Origin: Methylobacterium dankookense
GTDB lineage: Bacteria; Pseudomonadota; Alphaproteobacteria; Rhizobiales; Beijerinckiaceae
Direction of reading: 5' to 3'
Assembly: GCF_902141855.1 (NCBI RefSeq)
Contig: NZ_CABFVH010000045.1
Location: 1-46,490, forward strand
Length of the DNA: 46,490 nucleotides
The notes under the pieces are model-generated. The model ran no database searches and was not told the origin of the DNA. It saw nothing but the letters and a program-made list of their open reading frames with translations. Positions 24,204 to 32,391 of this stretch are shown in pieces (within the stretch, counting starts at the first letter, position 1; every line of letters starts with the position of its first letter). The position numbers and the translations under genes are program-made.

Positions 24204-25052
24204 TCACCGCGGCCAGAGCACGTAGGCGATCAGCGCGAGATTGCTCCAGCCGTGCAGGGCGATGCAGGGCCAGAGGCGGCCGGTGCGCCAGCGCAGGGTG
24301 CCGAGGGCGAGGGCCAGGGGCAGCAGCGAGACCGGCCGGGCGAGGCCCCAGCCCGTGACGTGGACGGCGCAGAAGAGCAAGGCCGTGACCAGGATCGTGG
24401 CGAGGGGGCCGAGCACGGCGCGGGCGCGGCAAAACACCTCGCCGCGCATCAGCAGCTCCTCGGCGGCGGGCGCCAGCACCACCACGTAGGCGAGCCAGGC
24501 CGCGACCGCGCCCGGCGTGAGCAGCGGCGAGAGCCGGGTGCCCTGGCCGAAGCTCGCGCCGAACAGGTCCGCGGTGAGGCTGACCCAGGCGATGTGCACG
24601 ACCGGCCAGAGCAGGAGGACGAGGAGGAGATCACGCGCCCGCATCCCGTTGGGCTCGGCGCGGTCGAGGGCGAGGCGGCTGCGCCAGCCAGTCCCGCCCC
24701 ACCACGCCGCCGTGGCGAGCAGGAGGCCCGCGAGGAAGACCTGGCGCAGGATGTCGACGGCGAGTTCCCGCCGGGCCAGCGCCACCGCCCCGACGAAGGG
24801 CCGGCGGGACGGCGGCAGGAAGGGGTCGATCCCGGCCAGGAGGTCGGCGCCCACCCGCACCGCCGCCAGCGCCATCAGGCTCGCCGCACCGAGATAGAGC
24901 AGGACGAGGGCGGCGAGGCCCGCGAGGTGGAGCGCCACCGCACCCGCCCGGCGGGGCCCGGTCCGGCGCGGGGGCTGCGCGCTTCCGGCAACAGCCTCGG
25001 GCTCCGGTGCGGTAGCCTCAGGATCGGGCTTCAAAACCGGGGCGATCCCCAC
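24204..25052 (-). CDS. CPBP family intramembrane metalloprotease (CAAX protease-like)
   Basis: A 282-residue membrane protein with about seven hydrophobic segments after a Pro/Glu-rich cytoplasmic N-terminus. The CPBP/Abi active-site motifs are complete: EELLMRG (Glu198, Glu199, Arg203), FCAVH (His231) and HGWSN (His267, Asn271). Bacterial members are linked to peptide maturation, bacteriocin immunity or membrane stress, mostly by inference. It is the first intact gene beyond the thyA remnant, transcribed towards it. Its own start lies about 70 bases from the tmRNA gene, which reads the other way. Confidence 0.88.
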   Translation of the reverse strand: MGIAPVLKPDPEATAPEPEAVAGSAQPPRRTGPRRAGAVALHLAGLAALVLLYLGAASLMALAAVRVGADLLAGIDPFLPPSRRPFVGAVALARRELAVDILRQVFLAGLLLATAAWWGGTGWRSRLALDRAEPNGMRARDLLLVLLLWPVVHIAWVSLTADLFGASFGQGTRLSPLLTPGAVAAWLAYVVVLAPAAEELLMRGEVFCRARAVLGPLATILVTALLFCAVHVTGWGLARPVSLLPLALALGTLRWRTGRLWPCIALHGWSNLALIAYVLWPR

Positions 25053-25111
25053 TATATTCCCCTTGCCGGTCGCAAGGCCGGCTATGGCGATAAACGTTCT
25101 TCGGAATAAAC

Positions 25112-25408
25112 CTATCGGACCCGGGGGCGGTACCCGGCGCCTCCACCCGAGCCCAGGACATGCTGCCGCAAGGCGCGTGACGTGCAGACTGGGCTTCGGC
25201 GGGGGCGAAATAGGATCGACGAGGGCGTAAAGGTTGAGCTTTCGCTCGGCATGGTTCCGCCGTTATCGGGCCATTGCAATAGTTGCCAACGACAACTTTG
25301 CTCCGGTGGCGGTGGCCGCGTAAGCGGTCCCCAATACCGACCTAAAGTCCTAGCGGGTAGCACCGCATAGGCGGGGTTCGGAGGCACCTGGCAACAGAAG
25401 CCTCCACT
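25112..25408 (+). ncRNA. ssrA: Transfer-messenger RNA, circularly permuted alphaproteobacterial type
   Basis: The acceptor piece comes first. It has the T-stem CCGGG (25121-25125), loop GGCGGTA, stem CCCGG (25133-25137), then acceptor strand CGCCTCC (25138-25144) and discriminator A; CCA is not fully encoded. After a linker (25148-25200) that can form a GAGCCCAG/CTGGGCTT hairpin and is probably cut out, the coding piece begins GGGGGCGAAATAGGATCGAC at 25201. Its first seven bases pair with the acceptor strand, allowing one G-U pair. The tag frame at 25285-25323 encodes ANDNFAPVAVAA and a TAA stop. The 3' end is set near the stem GGAGGC/GCCTCC (25380-25405); both ends are approximate. It rescues stalled ribosomes and tags the products for ClpXP. 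Confidence 0.93.
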
Positions 25409-25499
25409 CGAATTTCCCCCAAGGACCCCGTCCGTGACGTTTCCGCGGTCAGGTCTATCGGGCAGGTGACGTCGGACAGACCGGACAGAACGACCGCAG

Positions 25500-26123
25500 A
25501 TGGCAGACGACCTGATCCGCTACGACCTCCTCGTGCAGGAAGCGCTCCGAGGCGTCGTGCGCAAGGTGCTGACCGACGCGGCCCGGGACGGGCTGGTGGG
25601 CGAGCACCATTTCTACGTCTCGTTCCGCACCGAGGCCCCGGGCGTGCGCATGTCGCAGGCGCTTCGCGAGAAGTACCCGCAGGACATGACCATCGTCCTC
25701 CAGCATCAATTCTGGGATCTCGGCGTCACCGAGCACGCCTTCGAGGTCGGCCTGTCCTTCTCGGGCGTGCCCGAACGGCTGCTCGTGCCCTTCGACGCGC
25801 TCAGCGGCTTCTTCGACCCCTCCGTGCAGTTCGGCCTGAAGTTCGATCTCAGCGAGGGCGCCGAGGCCGAGGTCACCGGCGAGGACCAGCCCGGCCTCAA
25901 GGCCGGGCCGCGCGGCGCCGCCTCCGAGCCGAGCGAGATCAAGCCGAAGGGCACCGGCCTCGCCGCCCTCTCGCCCGGCGGCACGCCGAAGGTGCTGCCC
26001 GCCCCGGCCACGCAGGCTGCGAAGGCCGAGGACAAGGCCGCCCGCGCGCCCCGCAAGGACGGCGAGGGCGAGGAGACCGGCGCCGAGGTGGTCAGCCTCG
26101 ACGCGTTCCGCAAGAAGAGCTGA
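25500..26123 (+). CDS. sspB: SspB family protein, ssrA-tag adaptor for ClpXP
   Basis: A 207-residue alphaproteobacterial SspB. Residues 1-120 are the tag-binding domain (IRYDLLVQEALRGVVRKVLT, HFYVSFRTEAPGVRMSQALR, MTIVLQHQFWDLGV, FEVGLSFSGVPERL). A flexible linker rich in Ala, Gly, Lys and Glu follows. The last residues, VVSLDAFRKKS (197-207), are the ClpX-docking motif that ends this family. The adaptor recognises the AAND-type start of alphaproteobacterial ssrA tags and hands tagged proteins to ClpXP. The gene begins about 90 bases after the tmRNA gene on the same strand, so tag and adaptor are encoded side by side. Hairpins follow its stop codon. Confidence 0.95.
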   Translation: MADDLIRYDLLVQEALRGVVRKVLTDAARDGLVGEHHFYVSFRTEAPGVRMSQALREKYPQDMTIVLQHQFWDLGVTEHAFEVGLSFSGVPERLLVPFDALSGFFDPSVQFGLKFDLSEGAEAEVTGEDQPGLKAGPRGAASEPSEIKPKGTGLAALSPGGTPKVLPAPATQAAKAEDKAARAPRKDGEGEETGAEVVSLDAFRKKS

Positions 26124-26137
26124 AACCGGACACACCC

Positions 26138-26313
26138 CCTCTCCCCGCCGGGCGGGGAGAGGCCCGCAGGCACCCTGCCGTGCCTGCGGGAAGCGCAGGC
26201 GAAGCCGAAGCGGAGGTGAGGGGGTGCCTCAGGAAGAGGCTCCTTCGGAATCGCCGCCTCGCTTCATGCCCCGGCAAGGGGGCATGAAGCCCTCTCCCCG
26301 CACGCGGGGAGAG
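26138..26313. repeat. Cluster of four intergenic hairpins (REP-like), possible bidirectional terminator
   Basis: Between the convergent sspB and yqgE genes lie four perfect hairpins. Their arms are CCTCTCCCCGC/GCGGGGAGAGG (26138-26162), CCCGCAGGCA/TGCCTGCGGG (26163-26190), CTTCATGCCCC/GGGGCATGAAG (26262-26289) and CTCTCCCCGC/GCGGGGAGAG (26292-26313). The first and last share the CTCTCCCCGC unit. None is followed by a T run. The first lies 15 bases after the sspB stop. Confidence 0.85.
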
Positions 26314-26353
26314 AGGATCAGCGTCAATCGGACATGACCAAGCACAGGCGATG

Positions 26354-26956
26354 TCAGGCCCGCCCGACGCTCCCCGAGAGCATGGCGGGGTCGATGCCGA
26401 TGCCCCGCAGCGCGCGCTCGTACTTGGCGTCGAGGTCGGCGTGGAAGATCAGCGCCGGGTCAGCCGGGCAGTTCAGCCAGCCATTGGCCATGATCTCGCT
26501 CTCGAGTTGGCCCGCCTGCCAGCCGGCATAGCCCAGGGCCAGCACCGCGCTCGCCGGCCCCTCCCCGCTCGCGATGGCGCGCAGGATCTCGACCGTGGCG
26601 GTAAGGCAGATGCCGTCGTCGATGATCAGCGTCGACTGGTCGATGTGGAAGTCGTCGGTGTGCAGCACGAAGCCGCGCCGCCCCTCCACGGGCCCGCCCA
26701 TCAGCACCGGCATGTGCCCGACGCGCTCGCGCAGGCGGATGGCGTCGGCCTCCTGCGCCACGTCCAGCTGCAGCAGCAGGTCGGGCATCGAGAGGTCGGT
26801 GACCGGCTTGTTGACGATGATGCCCATCGCCCCATCCGCCGAATGGGCACAGACATAGATCACGGAGCGGGCAAAACGTTCGTCCGCCATCCCCGGCATC
26901 GCCACGAGGAACTGGCCGTCGAGATAGGAGGGGTCGCCGGACGGAGGCATCTGCAT
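26354..26956 (-). CDS. YqgE/AlgH family protein
   Basis: A 200-residue protein of the conserved UPF0301 family. It has the family start YLDGQFLVAMPGMADERFARSVIYVCAHSADGAMG in outline (residues 11-45), followed by IIVNKPV, the GGPVEGRRGFVLHT loop and LGYAGWQAGQLESEI. The biochemical role of the family is not settled; in Pseudomonas AlgH affects alginate and other regulation. It stands alone, convergent with sspB and divergent from the peroxiredoxin gene, with about 215 bases between the starts. Confidence 0.93.
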   Translation of the reverse strand: MQMPPSGDPSYLDGQFLVAMPGMADERFARSVIYVCAHSADGAMGIIVNKPVTDLSMPDLLLQLDVAQEADAIRLRERVGHMPVLMGGPVEGRRGFVLHTDDFHIDQSTLIIDDGICLTATVEILRAIASGEGPASAVLALGYAGWQAGQLESEIMANGWLNCPADPALIFHADLDAKYERALRGIGIDPAMLSGSVGRA

Positions 26957-27173
26957 GGCGCCATGCTACGCCGCGTCCGGCCTTTGTCCAGCGGACAAAG
27001 CGCGCGGACGGTGACGGGCGCCGTCGGGTCGCGACGGGGTGACAGGGGCCCCGCTCGACAGCCCCGGCGGCAGGCCCTAGTTGAACGGCGGGCCGCACAA
27101 GCGTGGCGGTTCCGTAAGACGACTTCCAGGCCGGCGGCGCCGCGAACGGCGTCGCGTGACGACGGAGACGGCG

Positions 27174-27653
27174 ATGATTCAGGTCGGCGACCACCTGCCC
27201 CAGGCGACGTTCCGCGTGAACGGCCCCGACGGCCCCCAGGCCAGGACCACGGACGACGTGTTCAAGGGCCGGCGCGTGGTGCTGATCGGCGTGCCCGGCG
27301 CCTTCACCCCGAGCTGCCACCGCAACCACCTGCCGGGCTTCGTCGCCAACCGCGAGCAGATCCTGGCCCGCGGCATCGACGCGATCGCGGTGACCGCGGT
27401 CAACGACGTCTTCGTGCTGGACGCCTGGGCCAAGGCGAGCGGCGCCGAGGGCATCGAGTTCCTGGCCGACGGCAATGCCGACTTCGCCAAGGCGATCGGC
27501 CTCGACATGGACGGGACGGGCTTCGGCCTCGGCACCCGCTCGAAGCGCTATTCCATGCTCGTCGAGGACGGCGTGGTGCGCGTGCTCAACGTCGAGGAAT
27601 CGCCCTCGAAGGCGGAAGCGTCGGGCGCCGAGGCCCTTCTGAAGGTGATCTAA
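27174..27653 (+). CDS. Peroxiredoxin, Prx5-like (glutaredoxin/thioredoxin-dependent)
   Basis: A 159-residue thiol peroxidase of the Prx5 branch. The peroxidatic Cys48 lies in GVPGAFTPSCHRNHLPGF, with Thr45 and Pro46 forming the usual TPxC motif. Other landmarks are DAIAVTAVNDVFVLDAWAK and FLADGNADFAKAIGLDMDGT, then GTRSKRYSMLVEDGVV. No clear resolving cysteine is seen, so it is probably one-Cys type, reduced by glutathione/glutaredoxin. ATG 27174 is chosen because GGAG lies 7 bases upstream; GTG 27156 is a possible earlier start. It reduces hydrogen peroxide and organic hydroperoxides in the cytoplasm. Confidence 0.9.
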   Translation: MIQVGDHLPQATFRVNGPDGPQARTTDDVFKGRRVVLIGVPGAFTPSCHRNHLPGFVANREQILARGIDAIAVTAVNDVFVLDAWAKASGAEGIEFLADGNADFAKAIGLDMDGTGFGLGTRSKRYSMLVEDGVVRVLNVEESPSKAEASGAEALLKVI

Positions 27654-27747
27654 GCGCCTTCGCCGGCGAGGGCGCGCCCCGGCACGGGCCGGACCCGTCT
27701 CGGGCACCCGGCCGCCACCGGGTCGCCCTTCTCCGGCCACGTTCGCG

Positions 27748-28431
27748 ATGCGACGTGCGGTCGAACCTTCACGGCCAAGGATCGACCGCTTGTCCTTTCT
27801 CCACGACCTGCCGATCGCGGACCTGATCGCCCATTACGGCTACCTCGCGATCTTCCTGATCATCACCCTGGAGAGCGCCGGCGTGCCGATGCCCGGCGAG
27901 ACGGCGCTGATCTCCTCGGCCGTCTATGCCGGCAGCACGGGCGAGCTGAACATCGGGCTGATCATCGCCGCGGCGGCCTCGGCCGCGATCCTCGGCGACA
28001 ATCTCGGCTACTGGGCCGGGCGCCGCTGGGGCATGCCGCTGCTCCTGCGCCACGGCCACCTGATCGCCCTCGACCACGGCCGGCTGAAGCTCGGCCAGTA
28101 CCTGTTCCGCGAGCACGGCGGCAAGATCGTCTTCTTCGGCCGCTTCACCGCGATGCTGCGCGCCTACGCGGCGCTCCTCGCCGGCGTGAACCGTCTCGAT
28201 GCGCGCCGCTTCCTGCTGTTCAACGGACTCGGCGGCCTCGCCTGGGCCGGCAGCATGGGGCTCGGCTCGTATTTTTGCGGCCGCTCCATCGAGAAGATCG
28301 CCGGGCCCGTCGGCCTCGCGCTGCTCGCCGTCGTGATCTTCGGCGGCCTCGCCCTCTGGCTGTTCGTGCGCCGCCACGAGGCGCGGCTCCTCGCCCAGGC
28401 CGAGGCCGCAATCCCCGGCCCCCTGGGCTGA
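27748..28431 (+). CDS. DedA family membrane protein
   Basis: A 227-residue integral membrane protein of the DedA/SNARE-associated family, now linked to phospholipid (undecaprenyl phosphate/PE) scrambling or flipping. The family signature is visible: YLAIFLIITLESAGVPMPGE, then AAILGDNLGYWAGRRWG, FFGRFTAMLRAYAALLAGVN and FNGLGGLAWAGSMGLGSYF. About five hydrophobic segments are present, including a last helix VGLALLAVVIFGGLALWLFV. Translation may start at ATG 27748 or at TTG 27790, which would remove a basic 14-residue leader. It stands alone and converges on rnhA across a palindrome array. Confidence 0.88.
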   Translation: MRRAVEPSRPRIDRLSFLHDLPIADLIAHYGYLAIFLIITLESAGVPMPGETALISSAVYAGSTGELNIGLIIAAAASAAILGDNLGYWAGRRWGMPLLLRHGHLIALDHGRLKLGQYLFREHGGKIVFFGRFTAMLRAYAALLAGVNRLDARRFLLFNGLGGLAWAGSMGLGSYFCGRSIEKIAGPVGLALLAVVIFGGLALWLFVRRHEARLLAQAEAAIPGPLG

Positions 28432-28442
28432 GTCCGGGTGTC

Positions 28443-28540
28443 GAGAGGGATCCATCCCTCTCGCGGGGTGCCAGGGCAGAGCCCTGGGGCTTTCAGGCCA
28501 GGGCTCTGCCCCGGCACCCCGCCAAAGGGATGATCCCTTT
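28443..28540. repeat. Composite intergenic palindrome array, copy 1
   Basis: Three palindromes lie in a row between convergent genes. They are GAGAGGGAT-cc-ATCCCTCTC (28443-28462); a 25-base inverted repeat (28463-28487 with 28498-28522, one mismatch, 10-base loop) built from GCGGGGTGCC and GGCAGAGCCCTGG; and AAAGGGAT-g-ATCCCTTT (28524-28540). The last unit recurs in the array at 42433. The set is a likely bidirectional terminator and belongs to a mosaic repeat family. Confidence 0.88.
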
Positions 28541-28551
28541 AGGATCCCGGA

Positions 28552-29007
28552 TTAGCGGCGCTTGCGGAAGGGGGCCATCGCGGCGACCGCGAGGGCGTCG
28601 ACCCGGTTGTTGAGCGGGTCGCTGGCATGGCCCTTCACCCAGTGCCAGGTCACGTCGTGGCGCTGGCGCGCGGCATCGATGCGCCGCCACAGGTCCTCGT
28701 TCTTCACGGGCTTCCTGTCCGCGGTGAGCCAGCCGCGGGCCTTCCAGTTATGGATCCAGGCGGTGACGCCCTGGCGCAGGTACTGGGAATCCGTGAACAG
28801 GTCGACGCGGCAGGGCCGCTTCAGCGCTTCCAGCGCCTCGATCGCCGCGAGCAGCTCCATCCGGTTGTTGGTGGTGAAGCCCTCGCCGCCGGAGAGCTCC
28901 CGCTCCGTGTCGCCGTAGAGCAGGATGGCGCCCCAGCCGCCCGGGCCCGGATTCCCCGAGCAGGCGCCGTCCGTGTAGATGCGGACGCTCACGGGCGCCG
29001 CCGCCAT
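28552..29007 (-). CDS. rnhA: Ribonuclease HI
   Basis: A 151-residue RNase HI that cuts the RNA strand of RNA-DNA hybrids. The four carboxylates are all present: Asp13 in IYTDGACSGNPGPGG, Glu51 in TNNRMELLAAIEAL, Asp73 in LFTDSQYLRQG and Asp137 in NNRVDALA. His127 lies in WVKGHASDPLNNR. Its length matches the bacterial single-domain enzyme. It begins one base after the stop codon of the homoserine kinase gene and is the last gene of the ispH-thrB-rnhA cluster, an order common in alphaproteobacteria. Confidence 0.96.
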   Translation of the reverse strand: MAAAPVSVRIYTDGACSGNPGPGGWGAILLYGDTERELSGGEGFTTNNRMELLAAIEALEALKRPCRVDLFTDSQYLRQGVTAWIHNWKARGWLTADRKPVKNEDLWRRIDAARQRHDVTWHWVKGHASDPLNNRVDALAVAAMAPFRKRR

Positions 29008-29008
29008 C

Positions 29009-29971
29009 TCAGGCGCGCCCGTAATCGCGGGCGTCGCGGGCCTGGCGGTGGAAGGCGAGCCGGCGGTCGTACTCGCGCGGGTCCTTCGGCTGCACCAGGG
29101 CGCCGGGCGGCACGTTCAGCCAGTCGACGAGGCGGGTGAGCATGAAGCGGAGCGCCGCCCCGCGGGCGAGGATCGGCAGGGCCTCGACCTCGGCCGCCTC
29201 CAGCGGGCGCACCGCCTCGTAGCCGGCGATCATGGCCGCCGCCCTGTCGCGGTGGAAGCTGCCGTCGGGCGAGAAGCACCAGGCGTTGAGGCAGATCGCG
29301 AGGTCGTAGGCGAAGGCGTCGGTGCAGGCGAAGTAGAAGTCGATCAGGCCCGACAGCGCATCGCCGATGAAGAACACGTTGTCGGTGAAGAGGTCGGCGT
29401 GGATCACGCCCCCCGGCAGCCCGGTCGGCCAGGCGGATTCGAGCAGGTCGAGGTCGGCGCGGGTGCGCTCGGCCAGGCCCGGCGAGACCGAATCGGCCTG
29501 GTGCTCGGCCTGCGCGAAGAGCGGGCGCCAGGCGGAGACCGAGAGGCTGTTCTCGCGGGTTATGCCGAAGTCGCGGCCCGCCGCGTGCAGCGCGGCGAGC
29601 GCGCCGCCCAGCGCCCGGCAATGGTCGACGCCCGGCACCTTCACCGAGACGCCCTCCAGGAAGCTCACGATCACCGCCGGCCGGTCGCACAGGCGGCCGA
29701 GGGCCTCGCCCTGCCGGTTCCGCACCGGCTGCGGGCAGGCGAGGCCGCGCCGGGCCAGATGCTCCATCAGGTTGAGGAAGAAGGGCAGGTCCGCCTCGTT
29801 CACCCGCTTCTCGTAGAGGGTGAGGATGAAGTTGCCCGCCGCCGTGTGCAGGAAGAAGTTGGTGTTCTCGACCCCCTCGGCGATGCCCTTGTAGGAGAGC
29901 AGCGTGCCGAGATCGTAGGCGTCGAGGAAGGCGCTCAGGGCCGAATCGGGAACCTCGGTGTAGACGGCCAC
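29009..29971 (-). CDS. thrB: Homoserine kinase, ThrB type II (aminoglycoside-phosphotransferase fold)
   Basis: A 320-residue kinase with the APH-like fold that alphaproteobacteria use for threonine synthesis in place of the GHMP-type ThrB. The start is set at GTG 29971, giving MAVYTEVPDSALSAFLDAYD, which is how the family begins; the longer frame to 30037 lacks similarity. Landmarks are SYKGIAEGVENTNFFL, FILTLYEKRV, the catalytic loop GGVIHADLFTDNVFFIGDAL and LIDFYFACTDAFAYDLAICL. It phosphorylates homoserine for threonine synthase. It is flanked by ispH upstream and rnhA downstream, with near-zero spacing to rnhA. Confidence 0.94.
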   Translation of the reverse strand: MAVYTEVPDSALSAFLDAYDLGTLLSYKGIAEGVENTNFFLHTAAGNFILTLYEKRVNEADLPFFLNLMEHLARRGLACPQPVRNRQGEALGRLCDRPAVIVSFLEGVSVKVPGVDHCRALGGALAALHAAGRDFGITRENSLSVSAWRPLFAQAEHQADSVSPGLAERTRADLDLLESAWPTGLPGGVIHADLFTDNVFFIGDALSGLIDFYFACTDAFAYDLAICLNAWCFSPDGSFHRDRAAAMIAGYEAVRPLEAAEVEALPILARGAALRFMLTRLVDWLNVPPGALVQPKDPREYDRRLAFHRQARDARDYGRA

Positions 29972-30087
29972 GTGTCGCGCTCGGATCTGAAGCTGATGCG
30001 TCAAGGGGCGCCGGTCGGGCGCCCCTTCGGGAAACACGGTCTAGCGATTTCCAGGCCCGGCCGGAAGCCTTCGGGCCGGAACCGCCC

Positions 30088-31098
30088 CTACTCGGCGGCC
30101 TCGTTGCGCAGCTCCCGCGGCAGCGGGAAGACCATGTCCTCGACCACCGTCGAGACGGTGTCGACCGTGACGTCGTAGCGGGCCGCGAAGGCGTCGATGA
30201 TCTCCTCGACCAGCACCTCGGGCGCGGAGGCGCCGGCGGTGAGGCCGAGCTTGCGCACGCCCGCGAAGGCCGGCCAGTCGATCTCCTCGGCGCGCAGCAC
30301 CAGGCGGGTGATCGGGCAGCCGACGCGCTCGGCGACCTCGCGCAGGCGCTGCGAGTTCGAGGAGTTCGAGGAGCCCACCACGATCAGCGCGTCGACCAGC
30401 GGCGCGATCTGCTTCACCGACTCCTGGCGATTGGTGGTGGCGTAGCAGATGTCGTCCTTGTGCGGCCCGGTGATGTTCGGGAACTTCCGCTTGAGCGCCT
30501 CCACGATGTGGCGGGTATCGTCCACCGACAGCGTGGTCTGCGTCACCCAGGCGAGGTTGTTCGGGTTCTCGGGCTCGAGGGCGGCGATCTGGTCGAGGTC
30601 CTCGACCAGCGTGATCGAGCCCTTGGGGAGCTGGCCCATCGTGCCGACCACCTCGGGATGCCCCGAATGGCCGACGAGCAGGACGTGGCGCCCGCGCTTG
30701 TGGTGGATCTCGGCCTCGCGGTGGACCTTGGTCACCAGCGGGCAGGTGGCGTCGATGGTGGTGAGCCCGCGCTCGACGGCGTTGGCCGGCACCGTCTTGG
30801 CGACGCCGTGGGCGGAGAAGATGACGGGCGCGCCGCTGTCGGGCACCTCGTCGAGCTCGCGCACGAACACGGCGCCCTTCCGCTTCAGGCTCTCGACCAC
30901 GTACTTGTTGTGGACGATCTCGTGGCGGACGTAGACCGGGGGTCCGTAGATCGCCAACGCCCGCTCGACCACGTCGATGGCGCGCACCACGCCGGCGCAG
31001 AAGCCGCGGGGTGCCGCGAGCAGGATCTCGAGCGGGGGTTTCCGATCGGCAGCCGGGGCGGCGTCGGAGACGACGGGATTCGTGATGTCGGCGCTCAT
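30088..31098 (-). CDS. ispH: 4-hydroxy-3-methylbut-2-enyl diphosphate reductase
   Basis: A 336-residue iron-sulfur enzyme, the last step of the MEP isoprenoid pathway, giving IPP and DMAPP. The three cluster cysteines are Cys34 in PRGFCAGVVRAI, Cys119 in IDATCPLVTKVH and Cys218 in DDICYATTNRQ. Substrate-binding segments HEIVHN and SAHGV and the GSSNSSNSQRL loop are present. About 20 extra residues (MSADITNPVVSDAAPAADRK) precede the core. It heads the ispH-thrB-rnhA cluster. In a methylotroph it would also feed carotenoid and hopanoid synthesis. Confidence 0.96.
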   Translation of the reverse strand: MSADITNPVVSDAAPAADRKPPLEILLAAPRGFCAGVVRAIDVVERALAIYGPPVYVRHEIVHNKYVVESLKRKGAVFVRELDEVPDSGAPVIFSAHGVAKTVPANAVERGLTTIDATCPLVTKVHREAEIHHKRGRHVLLVGHSGHPEVVGTMGQLPKGSITLVEDLDQIAALEPENPNNLAWVTQTTLSVDDTRHIVEALKRKFPNITGPHKDDICYATTNRQESVKQIAPLVDALIVVGSSNSSNSQRLREVAERVGCPITRLVLRAEEIDWPAFAGVRKLGLTAGASAPEVLVEEIIDAFAARYDVTVDTVSTVVEDMVFPLPRELRNEAAE

Positions 31099-31436
31099 GG
31101 GGGCGGATGTGGCGAGGGCGGGCCCGCCCTGTCAACAGGGCGCGTGGTCGAAACCGACTGTGCGGTGCTTTCGCATAACACACTTGCGCGCGTTTGGCTT
31201 GCTCTCGCGCGAGACGGCGCTCGAGGCCGGGATGCGCAGCCGGAATCGCCTCCAAACTGTGCATCCTGCCTGCCGCTTGGGCGATTCACGGATGCGGTAA
31301 CCCCTTCATGGATCGAGATTTCTCGGGCTCGCGCAGCGCCCGGTAAGACTCTGTTGAGGGCCCGGACTTAAAGACCGACTCATCCGTTCGGCGGTGCCCG
31401 GGATACCTGCCCGGGCCGGGTCCACGGGAGGCGTCC

Positions 31437-31991
31437 TTGCTCGCGCACGACTTCATGGCATTCCGCGAGGCGTCCCGGCGGAACGGCGTGATCCTCTCCT
31501 TCGGCGGCGACCTCTCCGAGAGCGTGCTCTACTCGCTGGGCGAGGTCCTGAAGATGCGCATGCAGAAGGACGAGACCGACGCGGGCGTGGCCAAGCGCGT
31601 GTTCTCGATCTTCGTCGAGCAGGCCCAGAACGTGATCCGCTACTCCGCCGACCGCATCGTGCCGGAGGGCAAGCCCGACAGCGCCCGCCTCAGCAGCGGC
31701 ATGATCGTGGTGGGCACCGAGGGCGGGCGCTTCTTCGTGGTCTGCGGCAACGAGGTCGGCCGTGACGAGGTGCCCCGCCTGCGCGAGCGCCTCGACCACC
31801 TCGCCGGCCTGTCGAGCGAGGAGCTGAAGCGGCACTACCGGGAGAAGCTGCGCCAGCCGCCGGACGAGGGCAGCCTCGGCGGGAGCATCGGCCTGATCGA
31901 GATCGCGCGGCGCTCCAGCGCGCCGGTCGAGTACGATTTCAAGGAGATCGCCGCCGAGCGCAGCCTGTTCTGCCTCAAGGCCTATATCTGA
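31437..31991 (+). CDS. siaB: SiaB family protein kinase
   Basis: A 184-residue protein of the SiaB group (DUF6272), a GHKL-like kinase that phosphorylates SiaC. Visible stretches are NGVILSFGGDLSESVLYSLG, RVFSIFVEQAQNVIRYSADR (the N-box-like helix with Asn), and GSLGGSIGLIEIARRSSAPV. Translation starts at TTG 31437, supported by GGGAGG 6 bases upstream; ATG 31455 is the alternative. The gene opens a four-gene operon (siaB-siaC-siaD-siaA). The system is known from Pseudomonas aeruginosa, where it controls c-di-GMP production, aggregation and biofilm. Confidence 0.88.
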   Translation: MLAHDFMAFREASRRNGVILSFGGDLSESVLYSLGEVLKMRMQKDETDAGVAKRVFSIFVEQAQNVIRYSADRIVPEGKPDSARLSSGMIVVGTEGGRFFVVCGNEVGRDEVPRLRERLDHLAGLSSEELKRHYREKLRQPPDEGSLGGSIGLIEIARRSSAPVEYDFKEIAAERSLFCLKAYI

Positions 31992-32001
31992 GAGCCGCCC
32001 G

Positions 32002-32391
32002 ATGAGCCGCATCCAGATTGCCGCCACCGAGCGCTCCCCGCTGGTGGATTTCGATTTCGCGAGCGGGCGCCTGTGCCTGCGCGGCGAATCCTACCCCGAG
32101 GACGCCGCCGCCTTCTTCGGGCCGCTGCTGCAGGCGCTGCGCGGCCATCTCGGCGCCTCCGAGCCGGAGGCGATCACCTTCGAGGTGGGCCTCGCCTATT
32201 TCAACTCGTCGAGCGCCAAGGCGCTGATGAACCTGTTCATGCCCCTGGAGGACGCGGCCGCCGAGGGGCGCCCCGTCACCATCCGCTGGCTCTACGCGGA
32301 GGGCGACGAGACCATCGCGGAGGCGGGCGAGGACTTCGCGGCCGATTTCGACCACGCCCGCTTCGAGCTGGTGGCGGAGGGGCACGCCTGA
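32002..32391 (+). CDS. siaC: SiaC family regulatory phosphoprotein (DUF1987)
   Basis: A 129-residue protein that in the known system is phosphorylated by SiaB, dephosphorylated by SiaA, and activates the diguanylate cyclase SiaD when unphosphorylated. The start RSPLVDFDFASGRLCLRGES YPED (residues 11-34) and the phosphosite region VGLAYFNSSSAKALMNLF are typical; Ser69-Ser71 lie where the phosphorylated Thr of the Pseudomonas protein is expected. It begins 10 bases after siaB, and its stop codon overlaps the siaD start (TGATG). The switch site being Ser rather than Thr is a small difference worth noting. Confidence 0.9.
   Translation: MSRIQIAATERSPLVDFDFASGRLCLRGESYPEDAAAFFGPLLQALRGHLGASEPEAITFEVGLAYFNSSSAKALMNLFMPLEDAAAEGRPVTIRWLYAEGDETIAEAGEDFAADFDHARFELVAEGHA

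Noticed and set aside
25182..25370. 62-codon open frame inside the tmRNA region
   Set aside because: It overlaps the tmRNA coding piece in another frame; the tmRNA structure and tag frame explain the sequence.
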